Shown one piece after another: positions 15,534 through 22,602 of a stretch of 27,115 nucleotides of DNA (positions are counted from its first letter, which is position 1; each line of letters starts with the position of its first letter). Location of the stretch: positions 1 to 27,115 of the forward strand of contig DATJQF010000172.1 in NCBI GenBank assembly GCA_035505995.1, written 5' to 3'. A program made the position numbers and the translations under genes. This DNA is from DATJQF01 sp035505995 (GTDB taxonomy: Bacteria; Bacteroidota; Bacteroidia; Bacteroidales; FEN-979). A model generated the notes under the pieces. The model was not told where the DNA came from and ran no database searches. It saw only the letters and a program-made list of their open reading frames with translations.

Positions 15534-16928
15534 TTATTCCTTTCCAAAGGCCTCTGCGATGGGGGCCACCAGCTGGTCAATATCCCCAGCTCCCAGGGTC
15601 AGCAGCACCCGGGGCCGGTTCTCTTTAAGCACCTCAATCAGCCTTGATTTTTCCACCAGTTCCTTGTTTGCGATCCGGATCCTGTCCAGGAGCATGGCGG
15701 AAGTCACGCCCGGGATCGGCTTCTCACGGGCCGGGTAAATATCCAGCAGGTAAAGCCGGTCCAGCATCCCGAGGCTTTCCGCGAATCCGTCGGCCAGGTC
15801 GCGGGTACGGGTGTAAAGGTGCGGCTGGAATACCCCGGTGATCTCGCGGCCGGGATAAAGATCTTTTACCGCCTGGATGCATGCACGCAGCTCTTCGGGA
15901 TGATGGGCATAATCATCGATGTAAACGAAATCCTCCCTCAGTATCTGGAAATCGAATCTCCGCTTCACCCCGCGGTAAGAGGAAAGTGCCGTTTTCAGGA
16001 CCGGTTCGGGAACCCCCAGGATCCAGGCCACGGCGGATGCCGCCACGGCGTTCTCCAGGTTGAATATCCCGGGAAGACCCAGGAGCAGTCGCCCGGTCAT
16101 GCCGCCCGGAGTGACCAGGTTATACCGGTACAGACCCTGGCGGATTTTAAGGTCCTCCGCGTGGAAATCGGCAGGCGCCCCGACATGATAGGAATACCGG
16201 GTGGACTTTTCGGGATCGGCAAACGGAATGGACAGACCCGCCCTCAGCAGCAGGAAGCCTCCCGGTTCCGTCTGGGAGGCGAACAGGCCGAAAGAATCCA
16301 GCAGATGTCCCACATCCTGGTAAATATCGAGGTGATCGGGGTCGGCCGAGGTGATCACGGCAATATAGGGATGCAGCTGCAGGAACGAGCGGTCGTATTC
16401 ATCGGCTTCCACTACGAAAAGTTCGGCGGATCCGCCGGAAAACCTCAATCCCTCGTCCTGCCGGCCCTGCTCGATATAGTTGGAATGATAGTTCTTGGAG
16501 ATGCCGCCCAAAAATGCCGTGCAGCGGATCCCCGCCTGGCAGAGTATATGGGCAATGAGCGTGGAGGTCGTGGTCTTCCCGTGCGTGCCGGCGACGGCGA
16601 TGGTCCGTGTGCCGCGGGTGATGGCTCCCAGCACTTCCGCGCGCTTGAGCAGGGGCAGGCCTTTTTCCCGGACCTGCTGCAGTTCAATATTCTCTTCCGG
16701 GATCGCCGGCGTATAAATGACCAGGTCTGTGCCGGGAGGGATCAGGCCGGGATCCTCCTCGAAGTGTATGTCCATCCCTTCCGAAAGCAGCTCGTCCGTG
16801 AGGGAGGTGGGGGTGCGGTCATAACCGGACACCTGCGCGCCTCTTCCGGCAAAATAGCGGGCCAGGGCGCTCATGCCGATGCCTCCGATCCCGAGAAAAT
16901 AAACCGATCTGCAATCCCTGATATCCAC
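15534..16928 (-). CDS. murC: UDP-N-acetylmuramate--L-alanine ligase (MurC)
   Basis: 464 residues, normal length. The N-terminal UDP-binding domain has GIGGIGMSALA at ~13-23. The ATP-binding P-loop is GTHGKTT at 114-120. The central domain has 'DEYDRSF' and 'TSADPDHLDIY', and the C-terminal domain has 'YAHHPEE' and 'GVFQPHLYTRT', all typical of MurC. It adds L-Ala to UDP-MurNAc in the cytoplasm, the step just before MurD. All three domains are complete, in contrast to the murD remnant two genes upstream. The gene begins 4 bp after murG and ends 1 bp before ftsQ. Confidence 0.98.
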   Translation of the reverse strand: MDIRDCRSVYFLGIGGIGMSALARYFAGRGAQVSGYDRTPTSLTDELLSEGMDIHFEEDPGLIPPGTDLVIYTPAIPEENIELQQVREKGLPLLKRAEVLGAITRGTRTIAVAGTHGKTTTSTLIAHILCQAGIRCTAFLGGISKNYHSNYIEQGRQDEGLRFSGGSAELFVVEADEYDRSFLQLHPYIAVITSADPDHLDIYQDVGHLLDSFGLFASQTEPGGFLLLRAGLSIPFADPEKSTRYSYHVGAPADFHAEDLKIRQGLYRYNLVTPGGMTGRLLLGLPGIFNLENAVAASAVAWILGVPEPVLKTALSSYRGVKRRFDFQILREDFVYIDDYAHHPEELRACIQAVKDLYPGREITGVFQPHLYTRTRDLADGFAESLGMLDRLYLLDIYPAREKPIPGVTSAMLLDRIRIANKELVEKSRLIEVLKENRPRVLLTLGAGDIDQLVAPIAEAFGKE

Positions 16929-16932
16929 TTTT

Positions 16933-18039
16933 TTATTTTTTTACGCCTGCCATCTTCAATGCCTCTTCCGCGATCCGGTCGGCTGCATCGGTAAGGGCAA
17001 GCGCCGCAATGTTCTTCGTAAGCTTTTTCTGCAGGTCCCCGTCACAGGCCAATGCCGCCAGCTCGCCGCACAGTTTTTCTTCCGCTTCTGCATCCGGGAT
17101 CATCAGGACCGCTTCTTTGTTGACCAGGGCCTGGGCATTCTTGGTCTGGTGATCTTCCGCCACATTCGGCGAGGGGATCAGGATCACCGGCTTCCCGATC
17201 ACACAGAGCTCCGATATGGCGATCGCCCCTGCCCGCGAAATGATGATATCGGCCGCCGCATAGGCCAGGTCCATCCGGTCGATGAACGGCAGGATCCTCA
17301 GGTCTTTTCCGGCAGCCGTGAGGGGATCCGACATGACCGGCTCATAGTAATGGTTTCCCGTCTGCCACAGGATCTGCAGCCCGGTCCGCGCAAAATCCCC
17401 CTCCAGGCACCGGAGCATGCTGCGGTTGATGGTACGCGATCCCAGGCTGCCTCCCAGGACCAGCACGGTGGATTTGTCTTTTTTCAATCCGAAATATTCC
17501 AGGGCCTGGGGGCGCTTCTCCCCGTTGGTCAGGATATCCTGGCGCACCGGGTTTCCGGTCAGGAGAACTTTTTCTTTCGGGAAAAACCGTTCCATCCCTT
17601 CGAAAGCCACGCAGATCAGGTCCGCTTTTCCGGCCAGCATGCGGTTGGTGATGCCCGGGAACGAGTTCTGCTCCTGGATGAGGGTGGGGATCTTCCGGCC
17701 GGCGGCGATCCGGACCGTAGGACCGCTGGCGTATCCTCCCACGCCGATCACGACCGCCGGGCGGAACGACCGGATGATCTGCCGGGCGGTGAACAGGCTC
17801 CAGACGACCTTGAACGGGAAGCTCAGGTTCTTCAGGGTCAGCCTGCGCTGCAGTCCGCTGATCCATAATCCCCGGATGGGGTATCCGGCAGCCGGCACCT
17901 TCTCCATCTCCAGCTTTCCCCGGGCCCCGATAAAAAGGATCTCGGCATCCGCCGCCTGACGCTTGATGGCGTTGGCAATGGCGATCGCCGGGAAAACATG
18001 TCCCCCCGTTCCTCCTCCGCTGATCAGGATCCTGGTCAT
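16933..18039 (-). CDS. murG: UDP-GlcNAc--lipid I GlcNAc transferase (MurG)
   Basis: 368 residues of a GT-B glycosyltransferase. The G-loop GGGTGGH is at 8-14, a second Gly-rich loop 'GVGGYASGP' near 100, 'GGSLGSR' near 195 and the donor-site 'SRAGAIAISEL' in the C-terminal domain. It transfers GlcNAc to lipid I on the inner membrane face and makes lipid II, the product that FtsW polymerises. It lies 6 bp downstream of ftsW and 4 bp upstream of murC. There is nothing unusual in length or motifs. Confidence 0.98.
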   Translation of the reverse strand: MTRILISGGGTGGHVFPAIAIANAIKRQAADAEILFIGARGKLEMEKVPAAGYPIRGLWISGLQRRLTLKNLSFPFKVVWSLFTARQIIRSFRPAVVIGVGGYASGPTVRIAAGRKIPTLIQEQNSFPGITNRMLAGKADLICVAFEGMERFFPKEKVLLTGNPVRQDILTNGEKRPQALEYFGLKKDKSTVLVLGGSLGSRTINRSMLRCLEGDFARTGLQILWQTGNHYYEPVMSDPLTAAGKDLRILPFIDRMDLAYAAADIIISRAGAIAISELCVIGKPVILIPSPNVAEDHQTKNAQALVNKEAVLMIPDAEAEEKLCGELAALACDGDLQKKLTKNIAALALTDAADRIAEEALKMAGVKK

Positions 18040-18045
18040 GGCATT

Positions 18046-19251
18046 TTATATTGAGGCGGCAGCAGCCGCCTGCGGTTCCGTATCCGTTAAAATCTCTATT
18101 TCCGTTCCGTCGCGCGTCTCGATCTCGATCCGCCGGCTCACGCTCAGGATGATCCCGATGGAGATGCTCGTGAACCAGATCGAGGTTCCTCCCATGCTGA
18201 TCAGGGGCAGCGTCTGGCCGGTTACCGGGAACAGGTTCACCGCGACCGCCATGTTGATCATCGCCTGGAACACCAGGCTCAGCCCGATACCGAACGCCAG
18301 GAAAGCCCCGAAATTCCCCTGGCATTTCGTGGTGATCCGGATGACCCGGAAAAAGAGAATGCAATACAGCAACAGCACCACCCCGCCTCCCACGAGCCCG
18401 TATTCTTCAACGATGATGGCAAAGATGAAATCGGAATAGGGGTGGGGGAGGAAATTCCGCTGGGTGCTCTTGCCCGGCGACTTGCCGAAGATCCCGCCCG
18501 ATGCTACCGCGATCTTGGCCTGCTCCACCTGGTAGTTGGCATCCTGGCTCGCCTGGTCCTTATGCAGGAAATTATCCACGCGGCTGATCCAGGTCTCCCC
18601 CCGGGGCATGATGTTGGGGACCATCTTGGCGACCGCAAAAATGAGGACAATGCAGATGATCCCCAGCCCGATCAGGGAGAAAATATATTTCAGGCTGATC
18701 CTTCCGATGAACATCAGCACCAGGCAGGTGACGAACAGGATGGCCGCCGTGGAGAAGTTTGCCGGCAGGATGAGCCCGCAGATCACGATCACCGGCAGGA
18801 TCACCGGCAGGAACCCCTTTTTGAAATCCTTGATCTCCTCCTGCTTTTTACTCAGCACCCGGGCCACGAACATGATCAGGAAGAGCTTGGCGACATCGGA
18901 GCTCTGGAACGTGAGGTTGATGATCGGGACGGTGAGCCAGCGGCTGGCCTCGTTGAGGTTGGTCCCGGAAATGAGCGTCAGGAGCAGCAGCGGGACGGTC
19001 AGGATCAGGCCGATCTGCGACAGGCGGGAATAATAGGTGTACTTTACCAGGTGGGTCAGATACATCAGTCCGAACCCGAACAGCAGGATGAAGAAATGCT
19101 TGATCAGGTAATATTCGGTGTTCCCTCCCTGCTTCTTGTAGGCCAGGGTCCCGGTGGAGCTGTAAACCGCCAGCAGCGAGAAGATGGATAACAGGATCAC
19201 CACCACCCAGATCACTTTGTCTCCTTTCGTATTTTTAAGCACTTTGATCAT
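18046..19251 (-). CDS. ftsW: Septal peptidoglycan polymerase FtsW (SEDS family)
   Basis: 401 residues with about ten membrane segments. The conserved SEDS blocks are present: 'SSDVAKLFLIMFVARVLSKKQ' region near TM3-4, 'ANFSTAAILF', the extracellular 'ISRVDNFL', and 'HPYSDFIFAIIVEEYG', whose Asp is the catalytic residue of FtsW/RodA. 'INMAVAVNLFPVTGQTLPLIS' near the end is also typical. FtsW polymerises lipid II into septal glycan with its partner FtsI, encoded upstream in the same operon. The gene starts 12 bp after the stop of the murD remnant. The C-terminal ~30 residues are a cytoplasmic acidic/Ala-rich tail. Confidence 0.97.
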   Translation of the reverse strand: MIKVLKNTKGDKVIWVVVILLSIFSLLAVYSSTGTLAYKKQGGNTEYYLIKHFFILLFGFGLMYLTHLVKYTYYSRLSQIGLILTVPLLLLTLISGTNLNEASRWLTVPIINLTFQSSDVAKLFLIMFVARVLSKKQEEIKDFKKGFLPVILPVIVICGLILPANFSTAAILFVTCLVLMFIGRISLKYIFSLIGLGIICIVLIFAVAKMVPNIMPRGETWISRVDNFLHKDQASQDANYQVEQAKIAVASGGIFGKSPGKSTQRNFLPHPYSDFIFAIIVEEYGLVGGGVVLLLYCILFFRVIRITTKCQGNFGAFLAFGIGLSLVFQAMINMAVAVNLFPVTGQTLPLISMGGTSIWFTSISIGIILSVSRRIEIETRDGTEIEILTDTEPQAAAAASI

Positions 19252-19263
19252 CGCCTTGCGGAT

Positions 19264-19812
19264 TTACAGATTTTTAACGGCCTGGCGGAACCTTCTGCCC
19301 CTGGCCTCGTAATCGGGGAACTGCCCGAAGCTGGCACATCCGGGGGAAAGGAGAACGGCATCCCCTTTCTTTCCTTTGGAATAGGCCTGCTCCACGGCAT
19401 CTTCCAGCGAGACGGCTGCGTCAAACGGCTTGTTCAGCGCCCGGAAGAAAGGCCGGATCTCTTCGTGGTTCTTCCCGAGCCAGATGACGGATTTGACTTT
19501 CTCCGCGATCAGGTCGGCCAGGAGATGGTATTCGCTGCAGGTTCCCGACCCGCCGGCAATCCAGATCACGGGACGGATCATGCTTTCCAGGGCAAACCAG
19601 GTGGAGTTCACATTGGTCGCCATGGAATCGTTGATGAACTCGATCCCGTGAATGTCGGCGACGATCTCCAGCCGGTGCTCGATGCAATGAAGGTCCCGGA
19701 AACATTCCTGGATCGATTCATTCCGGATCTCCCCGATCCTGGCAAGGATGGTGGAAGCCATCGAACCCCGGATCGCATTCTGTCCCTGCAGGGCTAATGT
19801 CTCAATGGTCAT
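19264..19812 (-). CDS. MurD remnant: C-terminal domain only, hallmark lysines lost
   Basis: 182 codons where a murD of ~440-450 codons is expected. The sequence aligns only to the MurD C-terminal third. 'LALQGQNAIRGSMAS' corresponds to the end of the central domain (usual L-G-x-H-N), then 'EHRLE' and 'GIEFINDSMATNVNSTWFALESM'. The end is 'LLSPGCASFGQFPDYEARG'. The UDP-binding Rossmann domain, the P-loop GTNGKS/T and the carbamylated Lys are missing. In the remaining domain the DSKATN lysine (E. coli K319) is M64, and the GGxxK lysine (K348) is T91; Ser415 is kept as S161. In-frame stops (TAA, TGA) lie just upstream and only 43 bp separate it from mraY, so no N-terminal part hides there. It cannot ligate D-Glu alone. 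It may be a decaying pseudogene or a retained non-catalytic domain. Codon use looks like that of its neighbours, and no other stop or frameshift is seen. Confidence 0.88.
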   Translation of the reverse strand: MTIETLALQGQNAIRGSMASTILARIGEIRNESIQECFRDLHCIEHRLEIVADIHGIEFINDSMATNVNSTWFALESMIRPVIWIAGGSGTCSEYHLLADLIAEKVKSVIWLGKNHEEIRPFFRALNKPFDAAVSLEDAVEQAYSKGKKGDAVLLSPGCASFGQFPDYEARGRRFRQAVKNL

Positions 19813-19855
19813 GGTCGGTTGGGTTTAGGCCGGTTTTCATTCCATGGAAGATTGC

Positions 19856-21109
19856 TTATCTCAACTTTAAGGTGACAATGGTCAGGATCGCCAGCATGAT
19901 GCCGATAATGAGGAACCGCATGACGATCTTCGATTCGTGATATCCTTTCATCTGGTAATGATGGTGGAGGGGCGCCATAAGGAAGATCCTCCGCCCGGTA
20001 CCGGTCCGTTTTTTCGTGTATTTGAAAAAGCCGACCTGGAGCACCACCGAGAGGTTTTCGATGAGAAAGATCCCGCAAAAGATCGGGATCAGGATCTCCT
20101 TCCGGATCATGATGGCGAATACGGCCACGATCCCGCCCAGGGCCAGGCTCCCGGTATCGCCCATAAAGACCTGCGCCGGGTAGGAATTATACCAGAGGAA
20201 CCCGATGCACCCCCCGACGAACGCGCTGATATAAATGGCCAGCTCGCCGGAGTTGGGGATATACATGATGTTCAGGTAATTTGCTATGAAAATGTTACTG
20301 GAGACGTATGCCAGTATTCCCAGCGTAACGCCAACGATGGCCGAGCTGCCCGTCGCCAGCCCGTCCAGACCATCGGTGAGGTTGGCCCCGTTCGAAACCG
20401 CGATGATGATGAAGATGACGATGGGGATGAAGATCAGGAAGGTCCAGTTCCGGTAGCCGTCGCCCAGCCAGGAGATCAGCACCGAATAATCGAATTCGTT
20501 GTTCTTCACGAAGGGGATGGTGGTCTTGGTCGACTTCACCGTTTCCGGCTCATACAGCTTGGCGCGGATCGTGCTGCTTTCCACGCTGAAGATCTCGGAA
20601 GAAGGAACATAAATTTGCCGGTTGCCCTTTTCCCGGATCACGATATCGGGGCTGAAATACATGGTGAATCCGACGATCAGGCCGAGCCCTATCTGTCCTA
20701 ACACCTTGAACCTGGCGGCCAGTCCTTTTTTCTCTTTCCGGAATACTTTGATATAGTCGTCCAGGAACCCGATGAAACCCAGCCAGACCGTGGAGATCAG
20801 CACCAGGAGGATATAGATGTTGTCGAGCTTTGCGAACAGCAGGGTGGAGACCAGGATGGAGGCGAGGATGATCAGTCCTCCCATAGTAGGCGTCCCCTGC
20901 TTGGCGTTCTGACCTTCCAGCCCCAGGTCGCGGATCGATTCGCCGACCTGTTTCCTGCGCAGGAAGCCGATCAGCCGTTTCCCGATGATCATCGAGATGA
21001 ACAGGGAGGTGATCACGGCCCCCGCCGCCCGGAAGGAGATGTACTGGAACACCCCCGCCCCGGGAAAATCGAAGGCCTTGTGAAGCCAGGCAAATAAATA
21101 ATACAGCAT
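19856..21109 (-). CDS. mraY: Phospho-N-acetylmuramoyl-pentapeptide transferase (MraY)
   Basis: 417 residues, about ten membrane segments. Active-site motifs are complete: D117-D118 in FLDDYIK, N240-G-A-N-L-T-D246-G-L-D249, GDTGS at 317-321, and the PLHHHYQ loop with HHH at 382-384. It transfers phospho-MurNAc-pentapeptide to undecaprenyl phosphate and makes lipid I. Between residues ~155 and 220 there is an insertion ('REKGNRQIYVPSSEIFSVES...NNEFDYSVL') longer than in E. coli. From memory it is usual for Bacteroidota MraY. The gene starts 10 bp after murE. The 43-bp gap to the murD remnant downstream is unusually long for this operon. Confidence 0.98.
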   Translation of the reverse strand: MLYYLFAWLHKAFDFPGAGVFQYISFRAAGAVITSLFISMIIGKRLIGFLRRKQVGESIRDLGLEGQNAKQGTPTMGGLIILASILVSTLLFAKLDNIYILLVLISTVWLGFIGFLDDYIKVFRKEKKGLAARFKVLGQIGLGLIVGFTMYFSPDIVIREKGNRQIYVPSSEIFSVESSTIRAKLYEPETVKSTKTTIPFVKNNEFDYSVLISWLGDGYRNWTFLIFIPIVIFIIIAVSNGANLTDGLDGLATGSSAIVGVTLGILAYVSSNIFIANYLNIMYIPNSGELAIYISAFVGGCIGFLWYNSYPAQVFMGDTGSLALGGIVAVFAIMIRKEILIPIFCGIFLIENLSVVLQVGFFKYTKKRTGTGRRIFLMAPLHHHYQMKGYHESKIVMRFLIIGIMLAILTIVTLKLR

Positions 21110-21119
21110 AGACCGTAAA

Positions 21120-22595
21120 TTAAAGGTTCATGTTTTCCTTCCCGGTTTGCAGAAACTCCTTTAAGATCTCCATATCATCGAAGGGATGCCGGATCCCTTT
21201 GATCTCCTGGTACGTCTCATGCCCTTTCCCGGCCACCAGGATGATATCTTTCTCCTTCGCCAGGGCACAGGCGGTCTTGATCGCCTCTTTCCGGTTTACG
21301 ATCACCAGCACCTTTTTTGCATCCTCCGCCTCCACTCCCTTTTTCATCTCCTCCAGGATCGCTTCGGGCTCCTCGAACCGGGGATTATCGGAAGTAAGGA
21401 TCACCCGGTCGCTCAGCGTGCAGGCGATATGCGCCATCACCGGGCGCTTGGCCGCATCCCGGTTCCCGCCGGCGCCCACCACCGTGATCAGCTGCTCCTG
21501 GTGCATCCGGATCAGGTTGATCGTATCCAGTACATTCTGCAGGGCATCCGGGGTATGGGCATAGTCGACGATGGCCGTCACGTTGCGGTCCGACCGGAAA
21601 TAATTGAACCGGCCCGCCACCGGCTCCATCCGGGAGAGATGGATCAGCGCCTGCTGCCGGTCCATCCCCAGGATCACGGCCGTGGCATACACCACCAGCA
21701 GGTTGTAGGCATTGAAGGTGCCCGTCAGCCGGAACCAGCATTCCGTGTCGTCGATGCTGAGCAAGAGTCCGTGGAACTGGTTCTCCAGGATCCTGCAGCG
21801 GAAATCGGCCATGGCATGCAGGCTGTAGGTGTACACGGTGGCCCGGGTATTCTGGACCATGACCATTCCGTTCCGGTCGTCCTTGTTGGTCAGGGCAAAG
21901 GCCTCCCCGGGCAATCCGTCGAAAAAGGCCTTTTTGGCCTGCAGGTACGCGGCAAAGGTTTTATGATAATCGAGATGGTCGTGCGTGATATTGGTGAAGA
22001 TCCCGCCCCGGAACTCCAGCCCGGCGATACGGTTCTGGCTGATGGAGTGGGAGCTGACCTCCATGAAGCAATGGCTGCATCCTTCGGCCGCCATTTCCGC
22101 CAGCAGGCTGTTAAGAGAGATTGGATCGGGAGTGGTGTAAATCGTGCTGACCGGTCTCTCGCCGATCCGGTTCACGATCGTCGAGATCAGTCCCGACTTC
22201 ATGCCGGAGGCCTGGAAAAGCTGGTAAAGCAGCGTAGCCGTGGTGGTCTTGCCGTTGGTCCCGGTGATGCCCACCAGCTGAAGCTTCCGGGAGGGATCCC
22301 CGTAAAAATGGGAGGCGACGACTCCCAGCGCTTTACTGCTGTCGGATACCCGGATATAGGTGATACCCCCGGTCCGCTCTCCGGGGAGCGATTCGCAGAG
22401 GATGGCAACGGCTCCGGCCTCAATGGCCTGTTGGATGAACTGATGCCCGTCGAAGGCAGTGCCCCGGACGGCGGCGAAGAGGCTGCCCGGCTCAACCTTC
22501 CGTGAGTCGAAGTGAAGCTGGACGATCACGGGGTCAGGAGGCCCGGAAAGCTCCAGGACTCCTGCATCAGCCAGTATTTCATTCAGTCTCTTCAA
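21120..22595 (-). CDS. murE: UDP-MurNAc-L-Ala-D-Glu--2,6-diaminopimelate ligase (MurE)
   Basis: 491 residues, all three Mur ligase domains. P-loop GTNGKTT at 112-118, 'ITHDHLDYH' near 203-211, the carbamylated-lysine region YLQAKK with K221 the likely residue, and 'DYAHTPDAL' near 344-352. The 'GAGGNRDAAKRP' block is at 374-385. The DNPR motif at 403-406 is the signature for meso-diaminopimelate, so the organism is predicted to make mDAP-type peptidoglycan. MurE acts on the product of MurD, so an active MurD function must exist somewhere in this organism. The gene starts 7 bp after ftsI. Confidence 0.98.
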   Translation of the reverse strand: MKRLNEILADAGVLELSGPPDPVIVQLHFDSRKVEPGSLFAAVRGTAFDGHQFIQQAIEAGAVAILCESLPGERTGGITYIRVSDSSKALGVVASHFYGDPSRKLQLVGITGTNGKTTTATLLYQLFQASGMKSGLISTIVNRIGERPVSTIYTTPDPISLNSLLAEMAAEGCSHCFMEVSSHSISQNRIAGLEFRGGIFTNITHDHLDYHKTFAAYLQAKKAFFDGLPGEAFALTNKDDRNGMVMVQNTRATVYTYSLHAMADFRCRILENQFHGLLLSIDDTECWFRLTGTFNAYNLLVVYATAVILGMDRQQALIHLSRMEPVAGRFNYFRSDRNVTAIVDYAHTPDALQNVLDTINLIRMHQEQLITVVGAGGNRDAAKRPVMAHIACTLSDRVILTSDNPRFEEPEAILEEMKKGVEAEDAKKVLVIVNRKEAIKTACALAKEKDIILVAGKGHETYQEIKGIRHPFDDMEILKEFLQTGKENMNL

Positions 22596-22602
22596 TCCGG
22601 TC

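Noticed and set aside
15533..15580. Upstream in-frame start for ftsQ (16 extra residues)
   Set aside because: It lies inside murC; the ATG at 15532, one base after the murC stop, gives the normal short tail before the membrane segment.
21186..22505. Antisense 439-codon frame over murE
   Set aside because: Shadow frame of intact MurE, with His/Gly/Arg-rich low-information sequence.
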